This document shows positions 9,023 through 16,827 of a DNA stretch of 64,000 nt, piece by piece (the stretch's first letter is position 1; every line of letters starts with the position of its first letter). The translations under genes were made by a program, and so were the position numbers. Origin of the DNA: Azospirillum baldaniorum (lineage in GTDB: Bacteria; Pseudomonadota; Alphaproteobacteria; Azospirillales; Azospirillaceae); the NCBI RefSeq assembly GCF_003119195.2, contig NZ_CP022254.1, forward strand, positions 789,501 to 853,500, in the 5' to 3' direction. The notes below the pieces were generated by a model that was not told the origin of the DNA, ran no database searches, and saw nothing but the letters and a program-made list of their open reading frames with translations.

Positions 9023-10162
9023 CTAAAGGGCGCTCCAGCCGGAACCGCCGACGATGTTGCCCTGGCGGTCGGTGACCAGCACCTCGACCGCCACGGGGGC
9101 GCCGTCGAGCGTGTCCAGCGCCGTGCGTTGCGCCAGCGCCGCCACGCGGTCGGCGAGCGGCAGGCCGGCTTCCCTGGCGATGCTCAGGACCTGCGCGGCG
9201 GTGTTGGCGGCGCGGGCCTCGGCCACGGTGTCGGGGACGGCCCCCAGCTCGGCCATGCGGTCGGCCAGCCAGTCGAGATCGACGCTGCCGCGCTTGGAGT
9301 GCAGGTCGAGCAGGCCGCGCGCCAGCTTGCCGAACTTGGCGAAGCCGCCGCACAGGGTCAGCCGCGGGATCGGGTGGCGGCGCAGGTACTTCAGCGTGCC
9401 CCCGGCGAAGTCCCCCATGTCGAGCAGCGCGTGCTCGGGCAGGCCGTAGCGCGCGACGACCGCCTTTTCCGAGGTGTCGCCGGTGCAGGCCGCGACGTGG
9501 CCCAGCCCCGCCGCCCGCGCCACATCGACGCCACGCTGGATCGAGGCGATCCAGGCCGCGCAGGAATAGGGCACGACGATCCCCGTCGTCCCCAGGATCG
9601 ACAGGCCGCCAAGGATGCCCAGACGCGGGTTCATGGTGCGGCGGGCCAGCGCCTCCCCATTCTCCACCGAGACCTCGACGACGACGTCGGGAGCCTCGCC
9701 GGCCAGCGCCGCGGCCTCCGCGACCGCTTGGCGGATCATCGCGCGGGGCACCGGGTTGATGGCCGGTTCGCCGACCGGGACCGGCAGGCCGGGGCGGGTC
9801 ACCGTGCCCACCCCCTCCCCCGCGCGGAAGACCACGCCCTGGCCCGGCTCGGCGCAGCTGACGCGGGCGCGGATCAGAGCGCCGTGGGTGACGTCCGGGT
9901 CGTCGCCGGCGTCCTTGACCACCCCCGCCGCCGCCCAGCCGTCGCCGCGCGCCGTCCAGGCGAGCGCGAAGGCTGGCGTCTGACCGCCGGGCAGGGTTAC
10001 CGTCACCGGATCGGGGAAGTCGCCGGAGAACAGCGCCCCGCAGGCCGCGCGCGCGGCGGCGGTGGCGCAGGCGCCCGTCGTCCAGCCCCGCCGCAGCGCC
10101 TTGCCGTTGCCGTTCCCCTCTCCGCCGTCCACACCGTTTTCCGTCGCTGAGTGCTCGTCCAT
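9023..10162 (-). CDS. cbiD: Cobalt-precorrin-5B C1-methyltransferase CbiD
   Basis: CbiD methylates C1 with loss of the C20 fragment; it was defined in the anaerobic pathway, where it fills the step done by CobF in the aerobic one. The 379-aa protein carries the CbiD signature LRRGWTTGACATAA near the N-terminus and the C-terminal block LCGGFAKFGKLARG. The chosen ATG (complement of 10160-10162) overlaps the ATG of cobA on the other strand. No strong ribosome binding site precedes it, and a GTG about a dozen codons in is an alternative. The open frame continues upstream antisense to cobA, but that part is not CbiD-like. No cobF is seen in the window. Confidence 0.92.
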   Translation of the reverse strand: MDEHSATENGVDGGEGNGNGKALRRGWTTGACATAAARAACGALFSGDFPDPVTVTLPGGQTPAFALAWTARGDGWAAAGVVKDAGDDPDVTHGALIRARVSCAEPGQGVVFRAGEGVGTVTRPGLPVPVGEPAINPVPRAMIRQAVAEAAALAGEAPDVVVEVSVENGEALARRTMNPRLGILGGLSILGTTGIVVPYSCAAWIASIQRGVDVARAAGLGHVAACTGDTSEKAVVARYGLPEHALLDMGDFAGGTLKYLRRHPIPRLTLCGGFAKFGKLARGLLDLHSKRGSVDLDWLADRMAELGAVPDTVAEARAANTAAQVLSIAREAGLPLADRVAALAQRTALDTLDGAPVAVEVLVTDRQGNIVGGSGWSAL

Positions 10163-10967
10163 GACCGCAGAGCCGTCGTCCGACTCCCTTTCTCTTCCTC
10201 TGGACCTGGCCGACTTCCGGCCCGGCAGCGTGTGGCTGGCGGGGGCCGGTCCCGGCGATCCCGGCCTGCTGACCCTGCTGGCCCTGCAAGGTCTAAGGCA
10301 AGCCGACGTGATCGTCCACGACGCGCTGGTCGGTGAACGGATCATGGCGCTGGCGACGCCCTCGGCAAGGCTGGAGTTCGCGGGCAAACGCGGCGGCAAG
10401 CCCTCCGCCCACCAGGACGACATCACCAACCGCCTGATCGAGCTGGCGCGCGAGGGGCACCGCGTGCTGCGGCTGAAGGGCGGCGACCCCTTCGTGTTCG
10501 GGCGCGGCGGCGAGGAGGCGCAGGCGCTGGCCGAGCGGGGCATCCCCTTCCGCATCATCCCCGGCATCACGGCGGGCCTCGCCGGCCCGGCCTACGCCGG
10601 CATCCCGGCCACCCACCGCACGGCCAACCAGGCGGTGATCCTGGCGACTGGCCATTCCTGCGCGGGCGGGCCGGACTGGAAGGCGCTGGCCGCGACGGGC
10701 GCGCCGCTGATCCTCTACATGGCCTGGAAGGGCCTGCCCAGCATCGCGGCGGCATTGATGGAGGGCGGACGGTCCGCCGACACGCCGGTCGGCGTGGTGA
10801 CCGACGCGACGACCGAGCGGCAACGCGTGCTGGTCACCTCGCTCGGCGCCTGCGTCGCCGATCTGGAGGCCAGCGGGATGGAGCCGCCGGCCATCATCGT
10901 GATCGGCGAGGTGGTGCGGCTGCGCCCCGTGCTCAACTGGCTGCCCAAGGAGCTTCCCCATGGCTGA
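10161..10967 (+). CDS. cobA: Uroporphyrinogen-III C-methyltransferase CobA
   Basis: CobA adds methyl groups at C2 and C7 of uroporphyrinogen III, making precorrin-2 and committing tetrapyrrole flow to cobalamin (and siroheme). The 268-aa protein has VWLAGAGPGDPGLLTLLAL, the DVIVHDALV block, RLKGGDPFVFGRGGEE and IPGITAGLAGPAYAGIP, all standard for this family. The extra siroheme domains of CysG are absent. The ATG at 10161 puts about 22 residues before the conserved loop; a GTG at the loop itself is possible. The coding end overlaps cobB by 8 nt. Confidence 0.94.
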   Translation: MTAEPSSDSLSLPLDLADFRPGSVWLAGAGPGDPGLLTLLALQGLRQADVIVHDALVGERIMALATPSARLEFAGKRGGKPSAHQDDITNRLIELAREGHRVLRLKGGDPFVFGRGGEEAQALAERGIPFRIIPGITAGLAGPAYAGIPATHRTANQAVILATGHSCAGGPDWKALAATGAPLILYMAWKGLPSIAAALMEGGRSADTPVGVVTDATTERQRVLVTSLGACVADLEASGMEPPAIIVIGEVVRLRPVLNWLPKELPHG

Positions 10968-12306
10968 GCCCCCCATGTCTGAGGCTGCACCGCGCGGGCT
11001 GATCGTCGGGGCGCCGGCGTCGGGCACCGGCAAGACCACCGTCACGCTGGGGCTGTTGGTCGCCTTGAAGGCGCGCGGCCTGCGCGTCGGCGCGGTGAAG
11101 GCGGGGCCGGACTACATCGACCCGGCCTTCCATCAGGCGGCGACCGGGCGGCCCAGCGTCAACCTCGACAACTGGGCGATGGGGCCGGACCTGCTGGATT
11201 CCCTGGCCCGCCGCGCCGGGGACGGCACCGACCTGCTGGTCTGCGAGGCGCTGATGGGCCTGTTCGACGGGGTGGCGGGCGTCGGGGCGACCGGCACCGG
11301 AGCCACATCGGAACTGGCGGCGCGCACCGGCTGGCCGGTGATCCTGGTGATCAACGCCAAGGGCCAGTCTCAGTCCGCCGCCGCCCTGGTCAAGGGCTTC
11401 GCCACCTACCGCGACAATGTGCGGATCGGCGGGGTGATCCTGAACAACATCGCCAGCCCGCGCCACCTCGCCTTGGCCGGCGGCGCCATCGAGGCGCTGG
11501 GCATCCCCGTCCTCGGCTCCCTGCCCCGCACCCCCGACGTGATCCTGCCCGAACGCCACCTCGGCCTGATCCAGGCGGAGGAGACGGCGGACCTTCAGGA
11601 ACGTCTGACGGCGCTCGGCCGCTTCATCGCGCAGCATGTCGATCTCGACCGGGTGGCCGCGCTCGCCACCCCTTCCCGCGCGCCGGAAGGGAGCTTCGCA
11701 CCCGCCCTGCCGCCGCTGGGCCAGCGCATCGCCATCGCGCGCGACGCCGCCTTCACCTTCGTCTACCCGCATCTGCTGGAGGGCTGGCGCGCGGCGGGCG
11801 CCGAGGTGACGCATTTCTCTCCGCTGGCCGACGAGGCGCCGCCCGCCGACGCGGACGCCGTCTATCTGCCCGGCGGCTATCCGGAACTGCACGCCGGACG
11901 GCTCGCCGCCGCCGATAGCTTCCGCGCGGGCATGCACCGCGTCGCCGCGCTCGGGCGCCCGATCTACGGCGAATGCGGCGGCTACATGACGCTGGGCGAA
12001 TCGCTGGAGGACGCGGCGGGCACCACCCACCCGATGCTTGGACTGCTCGGTGTGCGGACCTCCTTCGCCAAGCGCAAGCTGCATCTGGGATACCGGCGCG
12101 CCGTCCTGCTCGGCGACACGCCGCTGGGCCGGGCGGGCACCGCGCTGCGCGGGCACGAGTTCCACTACGCCTCGATCCTCGACCGCGGCGCCGACGAACC
12201 GCTGGTCACCGCCACGGCGGCGGACGGGTCCGACCTCGGGCCGCTCGGCGGGCGGCGCGGCAGCGTCTTCGCCTCGTTCTTCCACGTCATCGCGGCAGAC
12301 CAATGA
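10960..12306 (+). CDS. cobB: Hydrogenobyrinic acid a,c-diamide synthase CobB
   Basis: CobB amidates the a and c carboxylates of hydrogenobyrinic acid using ATP and glutamine before cobalt insertion by CobNST. The 448-aa protein has an N-terminal P-loop (APASGTGKTTVTLG), the LLVCEALMGLFDGVAG block, and a C-terminal type-1 glutamine amidotransferase domain with PGGYPELHA and the nucleophile cysteine in GECGGYMTLG. AAGGAG lies 7 nt before the ATG at 10960, which favours it over the ATG five codons later. The stop overlaps the ATG of bluB. Confidence 0.95.
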   Translation: MAEPPMSEAAPRGLIVGAPASGTGKTTVTLGLLVALKARGLRVGAVKAGPDYIDPAFHQAATGRPSVNLDNWAMGPDLLDSLARRAGDGTDLLVCEALMGLFDGVAGVGATGTGATSELAARTGWPVILVINAKGQSQSAAALVKGFATYRDNVRIGGVILNNIASPRHLALAGGAIEALGIPVLGSLPRTPDVILPERHLGLIQAEETADLQERLTALGRFIAQHVDLDRVAALATPSRAPEGSFAPALPPLGQRIAIARDAAFTFVYPHLLEGWRAAGAEVTHFSPLADEAPPADADAVYLPGGYPELHAGRLAAADSFRAGMHRVAALGRPIYGECGGYMTLGESLEDAAGTTHPMLGLLGVRTSFAKRKLHLGYRRAVLLGDTPLGRAGTALRGHEFHYASILDRGADEPLVTATAADGSDLGPLGGRRGSVFASFFHVIAADQ

Positions 12307-12962
12307 GCGACCATGCCTTCGCACCGGAGGAGCGGGACGCGCTCTACAAGGCGATCTTCTCGCGCCGCGACGTGCGCGGGCAGTTCGCCCCCGACCCGGT
12401 GCCGGAGGAGGTGCTGACCCGCGTGCTGACCGCTGCGCACCACGCGCCGTCGGTCGGCTTCATGCAGCCCTGGAACTTCATCGTCGTCCAGGACCCGGCG
12501 GTGAAGGCGCAGATCCACGCCGACTTCTCCCAGGCCAACGAGGAGGAGGCCGCCCTCTTCACCGGGGAGCGCAAGGCACTCTACAGCCGTCTGAAGCTGG
12601 AAGGCATCCGCGAGGCGCCGGTCAACCTGTGCATCACCTGCGACCGCGAGCGCTCCGGCCCGGTGGTGCTGGGGCGCACGCACATCCCGACCATGGACCT
12701 CTACTCCTGCGTCTGCGCGGTGCAAAATCTCTGGCTGGCCGCGCGGGCGGAGGGGCTGGGCGTCGGCTGGGTCAGCATCCTGCACGAGGACAGGCTGCGC
12801 GAGGCGCTGGGCATCCCGGAGCGGATCGTCCCGGTGGCCTATCTCTGCCTCGGCTACGTCTCCCACTTCCACGAGACGCCGGAGCTGGAGAAAGCCGGCT
12901 GGCGCAACCGGCTTCCCCTGGAGGACCTCGTCTTCCGCGACCGCTGGGGCGGGACGACGTAA
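12303..12962 (+). CDS. bluB: 5,6-dimethylbenzimidazole synthase BluB
   Basis: BluB is an oxygen-dependent, flavin-destroying nitroreductase-fold enzyme that converts FMNH2 to 5,6-dimethylbenzimidazole, the lower ligand of cobalamin. The 219-aa protein carries FSRRDVRGQF and HHAPSVGFMQPWNFI at the N-terminus and GVGWVSIL further in, all BluB blocks. The ATG overlaps the cobB stop by 4 nt. It is the last gene of the corrin run and converges on the bdcA-like gene, whose end is 10 bp away. Its presence fits the aerobic lifestyle implied by cobG. Confidence 0.93.
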   Translation: MSDHAFAPEERDALYKAIFSRRDVRGQFAPDPVPEEVLTRVLTAAHHAPSVGFMQPWNFIVVQDPAVKAQIHADFSQANEEEAALFTGERKALYSRLKLEGIREAPVNLCITCDRERSGPVVLGRTHIPTMDLYSCVCAVQNLWLAARAEGLGVGWVSILHEDRLREALGIPERIVPVAYLCLGYVSHFHETPELEKAGWRNRLPLEDLVFRDRWGGTT

Positions 12963-12972
12963 CCGGCGGCCG

Positions 12973-13686
12973 TCAGGCCCCGAAGCCGCCGTCGATGGTC
13001 TGGAACGAGCCGGTGATCATCGCGCCGTGCGGACCGGCGACGAAGGCGGTCAGTTCGGCGACCTCGCTGGCGTGGGCGTGGCGCTTGATCGCCATGAAGC
13101 CGTGCATGGCCTCGGCCATCGGGCCGTCGGCCGGGTTCATGTCGCTGTCGGTCGGCCCCGGCTGGATGGCGTTGACAGTGATCCCGCGGTCCCCGAAGTC
13201 GCGCGCCAGACCGCGCACCATGCCCTGGACCGCCGATTTGGTGAGCGCGTAGGCGGCACCGCCCGCGAAGGGCATGCGATCGCCGTTGACCGACCCGATG
13301 ACAATGATGCGCCCCGGCCCGGTCATGTGGCGCGCCGCCTCGACCGCGGCGTGGTAAGGCCCGCGCACGTTGATGTCGATCATGCGGTCCACCGCGTCGG
13401 GGTCGAAGGTCAGCGGATCGCCGATCATCGCGACCCCGGCGTTGACGACCAGCACGTCCAGCGGCCCCCGCCCGGCCACCGTAGCGATCACCGCGTCGCG
13501 ATCGGCGCTGTCGGTGCGGATCGCCTCGGACCCGGTCTCGGCGGCCAGCGCCGCGGCGGCTTCGGCAGAACCGGCGTAGGTGAAGGCGACCTGCCCGCCA
13601 CCCGCCGCGAAACGCTGGACGATGGCCTTGCCGATGCCCCGGCTGCCGCCCAGGACCAGGATGTTCTTGCCCGCGAAGTCGCTCAT
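12973..13686 (-). CDS. bdcA: SDR family oxidoreductase, BdcA-like
   Basis: This is a 237-aa short-chain dehydrogenase/reductase with the NAD(P) loop LGGSRGIGKA, the NAG motif (VNAGVAM), a catalytic serine in IGSVNGDRMP and a Y-x3-K motif (YALTKSA). Its length and the phrases FTYAGSAEAA, DSADRDAVI and GSVNGDRMP closely follow E. coli BdcA, a protein linked to biofilm dispersal and reported to bind cyclic di-GMP; that function is not shown for this copy. AAGGAA precedes the start by 6 nt. It is divergent from a bdcR-like TetR gene, the same arrangement as in E. coli, and a matching operator lies just upstream. Confidence 0.82.
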   Translation of the reverse strand: MSDFAGKNILVLGGSRGIGKAIVQRFAAGGGQVAFTYAGSAEAAAALAAETGSEAIRTDSADRDAVIATVAGRGPLDVLVVNAGVAMIGDPLTFDPDAVDRMIDINVRGPYHAAVEAARHMTGPGRIIVIGSVNGDRMPFAGGAAYALTKSAVQGMVRGLARDFGDRGITVNAIQPGPTDSDMNPADGPMAEAMHGFMAIKRHAHASEVAELTAFVAGPHGAMITGSFQTIDGGFGA

Positions 13687-13707
13687 GATCGGTTCCTTGA
13701 ATTAATG

Positions 13708-13719
13708 TAGTGATCGCTA
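13708..13719. promoter_or_regulatory. Putative BdcR operator 1
   Basis: TAGTGATCGCTA is an imperfect palindrome (TAG-x-GATC-x-CTA) in the gap between bdcA and bdcR, 21 bp upstream of the bdcA start. A near copy stands at 13758-13769. Regulation by the neighbouring TetR protein is inferred from position. Confidence 0.65.
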
Positions 13720-13757
13720 TATAAAATCACCGAGGGGCATCGCGCAAGGACTTTTTA

Positions 13758-13769
13758 TAGTGGTCGCTA
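13758..13769. promoter_or_regulatory. Putative BdcR operator 2, overlapping the bdcR start
   Basis: TAGTGGTCGCTA differs from operator 1 at one base and lies exactly 50 bp from it, close to five helical turns. It covers the GTG start codon of bdcR, so bound repressor would block its own gene directly. Confidence 0.65.
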
Positions 13770-14359
13770 CAAAAAAATCGGAGCCGCGCGGACGGCGGCG
13801 TTCCTTCGACGTGGACGAGGCGGTGGAGACGGCGATGCGGCTGTTCCACGCCCGCGGTTACGACGCGGTCGGCGTGGCCGAGCTGGGAGCCGAGCTGGGC
13901 ATCAAGCCGCCGAGCTTCTACGCCGCCTTCGGCAGCAAGGCCGGGCTGTTCGAGCGGGCGCTGCGGCGCTACGCGGCGGGCGAGGCGAACATCTTTGCGC
14001 GGGCTCTGGCAGAGGGCGGCGACGTGGCGACGGTGATCGGGCGGACGCTGGCGCTCGCCGCCGAGCTTTATCCCAGCCAAGGCGGAACGGCTGGCTGCCT
14101 CGTGCTCGACGGCGCGCGCAACAGCGCCGACCCCGAGGCTCAGGCCCTGGCCGACGCGGCCAAACGGGAAGGCCGCGCCGCGGTTCGCGACTTCATCGCC
14201 ACCGAAGCGCCGGACCGCGCCGACGCGCTGGCCGACCTGGTGGTGGTCGCGATGATGGGGATGTCGGCCGCCGCCCGCGACGGCGCGGACCGGGACAGGC
14301 TGGAGCGGGTGGCCGCCATGATGGACCGCGCCTTCCGCCGCGAGTTGGCGGGCGCCTGA
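13760..14359 (+). CDS. bdcR: TetR/AcrR family regulator, BdcR-like
   Basis: This 199-aa regulator has an N-terminal TetR helix-turn-helix (about residues 15-55, with DAVGVAELGAELGIKPPSFY and FGSKAGLF) and a C-terminal TetR ligand-binding domain containing GCLVLDGA. The start VATKK and the helix-turn-helix text closely match E. coli BdcR, and it is divergent from a bdcA-like gene as in that species. The start is GTG with AAGGA 9 nt upstream. Two near-identical palindromes in the 73-bp gap make self-regulation and control of bdcA likely. The ligand is unknown. Confidence 0.82.
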   Translation: MVATKKSEPRGRRRSFDVDEAVETAMRLFHARGYDAVGVAELGAELGIKPPSFYAAFGSKAGLFERALRRYAAGEANIFARALAEGGDVATVIGRTLALAAELYPSQGGTAGCLVLDGARNSADPEAQALADAAKREGRAAVRDFIATEAPDRADALADLVVVAMMGMSAAARDGADRDRLERVAAMMDRAFRRELAGA

Positions 14360-14485
14360 CCAGTCCCCCCTGCGGAGGATGGTACAGGATTTCCGTCACG
14401 TCTTGGTCCTTACGGCTGACCGGCGGGCGATGCAGGATCAGCGGCAGCCGGGAACTTCCCGCATCCCCATTGAGGACCAACCGCC

Positions 14486-14935
14486 ATGTCCCCGCGTCTC
14501 GACTACCACGCCACCACCCCCGCCGGCATGAAGGCCCTCGCCGGCGCGCATGGCTACATCGGCCAGTGCGGGCTTCCGGTCACGCTGATCGACCTCGTGT
14601 ATTTGCGCGTTTCGCAAATCAACGGCTGCGCCTATTGCATCGACCTGCACAGCCGCGATCTGCTGAAGAACGGCGTCACCATCGACAAGCTGGTGCTGGT
14701 GCCGGTCTGGCACGAGGCCGAAGCGCTGTTCACCGACCGCGAGCGCGCCGCGCTGCGCTGGGCGGAGACGGTGACGCGGGTGGCCGAGACCGCCGTCCCG
14801 GATGCGGAGTTCCAGGCGGTGTCGGCCCAGTTCTCCGAGAAGGAGGTGGCCGACCTGACGATCGCCATCGGCCTGATGAACCTCTACAACCGCCTCGCCA
14901 TCAGCTTCCGCACGGTTCCCGCCGCGGCCCGTTGA
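14486..14935 (+). CDS. Carboxymuconolactone decarboxylase family protein (AhpD-like)
   Basis: This 149-aa protein belongs to the AhpD/carboxymuconolactone decarboxylase family. The redox motif C-x2-C is present (INGCAYCIDLHSRD), followed by the conserved histidine, as in alkylhydroperoxidase-type members, so a peroxidase or thiol-redox role is more likely than a decarboxylase one. A GAGGA sequence stands just upstream of the ATG. It converges on a MocR-type regulator gene 29 bp away; such regulators are often found beside genes of this family, but control is not shown here. Confidence 0.85.
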   Translation: MSPRLDYHATTPAGMKALAGAHGYIGQCGLPVTLIDLVYLRVSQINGCAYCIDLHSRDLLKNGVTIDKLVLVPVWHEAEALFTDRERAALRWAETVTRVAETAVPDAEFQAVSAQFSEKEVADLTIAIGLMNLYNRLAISFRTVPAAAR

Positions 14936-14964
14936 GCCTGGCCCCGCAGGTCAGCCGTGCCGGG

Positions 14965-16410
14965 TCAGCCGTGCCGCTTCACCAAGTCGATCAACCGGCG
15001 GCAGTCGTCGGACAGGCGCCGCTCCTGCAGATTGGTGATGCCCAGCAGCAGACCGCGGGGGCGAGCGGCCTCCGGGCCATCGGCGTACCAGGGCGACAGC
15101 GGCACCGGAGCGAGGCCGTCCGCCTGCGCCGCCGCGGCGATGGCGATGTCGCGGCTGCCCGGTGGCAGGACCAGCCGGACCGACAGGCTTCCCGACGCCT
15201 CCACCGCCATCGGCGACTCCGCTCCCGCGGCGTCGCGCATGGCCGCCAGAAGCGCCTGCTGGCGGACGGCGTAGAGCCGCTTCATCCGGCGCAGGTGTCG
15301 GAAATAATGCCCGCCCGCCATGAAGTCGGCGACCGCCCGCTGCATCGCCGCCGCCGGGGCCGGGGACAGGCAGGTGGCGACCTCGCCGAACAGGCCGGCC
15401 AGCCCCGGCGGCACCATCAGGAAGCCGAGTCGCAGCGCCGGGGTGATCGTCTTGCTGAAGGTGCCGGCGTGCAGCACCCGCCCATCCCGGTCGAGGGAGG
15501 CCAGCGCCGGAGCGGCCCGGCCCTTCAACTGCAGTTCGCTGAGATAGTCGTCCTCGATGATCCATGCCCCGGCCCGCGACGCCCAGTCCAGCAGGGCGAG
15601 GCGGCGCTGCAACGTCATGGTCACGCCGAGCGGCGCCTGCTGGCCGGGCGTCACCACGGCCAAGCCCGCCGACGGCGCCCGTGCGAGTCCCGCATCCACG
15701 TCGATCCCGGCGGCGTCCGCCGGCACGGGCACCACGGTCAGGCCGGCGAGGTGAAGGGCGCGGCGGGTCAGGGGAAATCCGGGCTCCTCCATCCAGGCGG
15801 TGGCGCCGTCCAGCCGCAAGGCCCGGATCACCAGACCGAGCGCGCCGGAATAGCCCGCCGTGATGACAATCTGCTCCGGCGTGCAGCGGATGCCGCGGGC
15901 GATGGCCAGCACGGCAGCAATCTCGCGCCGCAGATCCGGATGGCCGCGAGGATCGGGATAGCCGACCGGGGCCGCCGCCGCGGCCCGCGCCGCCCGCCCG
16001 ACGATCCGGGACCACAGCGTGAAGGGAAAGGCGTCCTGCGCCGGCACGCCCATCTGGAAGGGCAGCGGCGCGCGCTCGACACTGGAGAACAGCTCCAGCA
16101 CCGAGGGGGCCTTGACCGGCCCGTCGGGGGACGGCCCCGCTATGGCCCCCTCGGCCACCCGCGTCCCCGCGGCGCCCAGGCCGACCGCAAGCTGTTCGTC
16201 AATCAGCCGCTCATAGGCGTCGCGCACCGTGCCGCGGGACACCCCGAGCTGCACGGCCAGATCGCGCCAGGACGGCAACCGCGCCCCTCCTGCCAGCCGG
16301 CCATCGCGGATGGCGTCGCGCAAGGCGGCGTGGATCTGTGCGGACAGCGGAACCTTCGCGGTCCGGCTGAGGGCGATGTCCAGAGTTTCCGGAGGCGGCA
16401 GGGCGGGCAT
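14965..16410 (-). CDS. PLP-dependent MocR/GntR family transcriptional regulator
   Basis: This 481-aa protein fuses an N-terminal GntR-type winged helix (about residues 15-80: PLSAQIHAALRDAIRDGRL, LPSWRDLAVQLGVSRGTVRDAYERL) to a class I aminotransferase-like domain, the MocR/PdxR plan. In the C-terminal domain WIIEDDYLSEL and GTFSKTITPALRLGFL are visible; the lysine of TFSK is the expected PLP-binding residue. The start at MPALPPPETL is chosen because the frame further upstream reads through a terminator hairpin and is not family-like. The target genes are unknown; the neighbouring AhpD-like gene is a candidate. Confidence 0.88.
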   Translation of the reverse strand: MPALPPPETLDIALSRTAKVPLSAQIHAALRDAIRDGRLAGGARLPSWRDLAVQLGVSRGTVRDAYERLIDEQLAVGLGAAGTRVAEGAIAGPSPDGPVKAPSVLELFSSVERAPLPFQMGVPAQDAFPFTLWSRIVGRAARAAAAAPVGYPDPRGHPDLRREIAAVLAIARGIRCTPEQIVITAGYSGALGLVIRALRLDGATAWMEEPGFPLTRRALHLAGLTVVPVPADAAGIDVDAGLARAPSAGLAVVTPGQQAPLGVTMTLQRRLALLDWASRAGAWIIEDDYLSELQLKGRAAPALASLDRDGRVLHAGTFSKTITPALRLGFLMVPPGLAGLFGEVATCLSPAPAAAMQRAVADFMAGGHYFRHLRRMKRLYAVRQQALLAAMRDAAGAESPMAVEASGSLSVRLVLPPGSRDIAIAAAAQADGLAPVPLSPWYADGPEAARPRGLLLGITNLQERRLSDDCRRLIDLVKRHG

Positions 16411-16484
16411 GGGCCGCAGAATAGCGCACCCTCGTCCGTCCGCAATCCATGGGACGCCCTCACGATCGCGAGGCGTCGCGGACG

Positions 16485-16515
16485 AAAAAAAGGCCGGAGC
16501 AATCGCTCCGGCCTT
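16485..16515 (-). terminator. Leftward intrinsic terminator upstream of the MocR gene
   Basis: An 11-bp perfect stem (AAGGCCGGAGC at 16490-16500, loop AATC, complement at 16505-16515) is followed on the minus strand by a run of seven T (plus-strand A-run 16485-16491). It would stop a leftward transcript about 75 bp before the MocR start codon. No gene on the minus strand stands upstream of it, so it ends either a small RNA or an attenuated leader. Confidence 0.75.
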
Positions 16516-16827
16516 GAGTCTAGGGAGGAAACGCCCCGAGAATGGGCTGGCGGAGAATAGGGGCACCCCTTTCGAACTGGTATTACCAATCCGGAATGGG
16601 TGCGGTGCAGCACCCGCATAGGCCGGCAATTCCCTGTAAATACTATGGCCTTTTGGCATTTCCATCCCACCGCGGCGTCCAGGTGCCGTCCCGTCGTGGA
16701 ACGGGGCGATTTGTCATCCTCGGTACAGCTTCACCACCGACGCGCGAACGCGCATAATCCGGCGCGGAACTGGGGGTGCGGCCCGCAGCGGAAACGGCCG
16801 TGCGGGCGCTGGATGGGGAACGACGGC
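16516..16827. other. Non-coding gap between MocR terminator and nucleotidase-like gene
   Basis: No convincing gene is seen here. The stretch holds a FadR-type palindrome at 16578-16588 and must hold the promoter of the nucleotidase-like/kinase pair, though no clear -35/-10 pair is evident. A leftward RNA ending at 16485 would start here. Confidence 0.6.
16578..16588. promoter_or_regulatory. FadR/LldR-type GntR operator-like palindrome
   Basis: TGGTATTACCA is a perfect palindrome of the form TGGT-N3-ACCA, the consensus of FCD-type GntR regulators such as PdhR and LldR. It lies in the gap between the leftward terminator and the nucleotidase-like gene. The cognate regulator is not in the window; the MocR neighbour belongs to another GntR branch. 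Confidence 0.45.

Noticed and set aside
1..12962. Possible cobalamin riboswitch in the cob operon
   Set aside because: No gap in this operon is long enough, and no B12 box was seen; any riboswitch would lie upstream of cobN outside the window.
14470..16560. A plus-strand open frame of nearly 700 codons across the AhpD-like and MocR genes
   Set aside because: It is in the wrong frame of the first and antisense to the second; both of those have clear family motifs.
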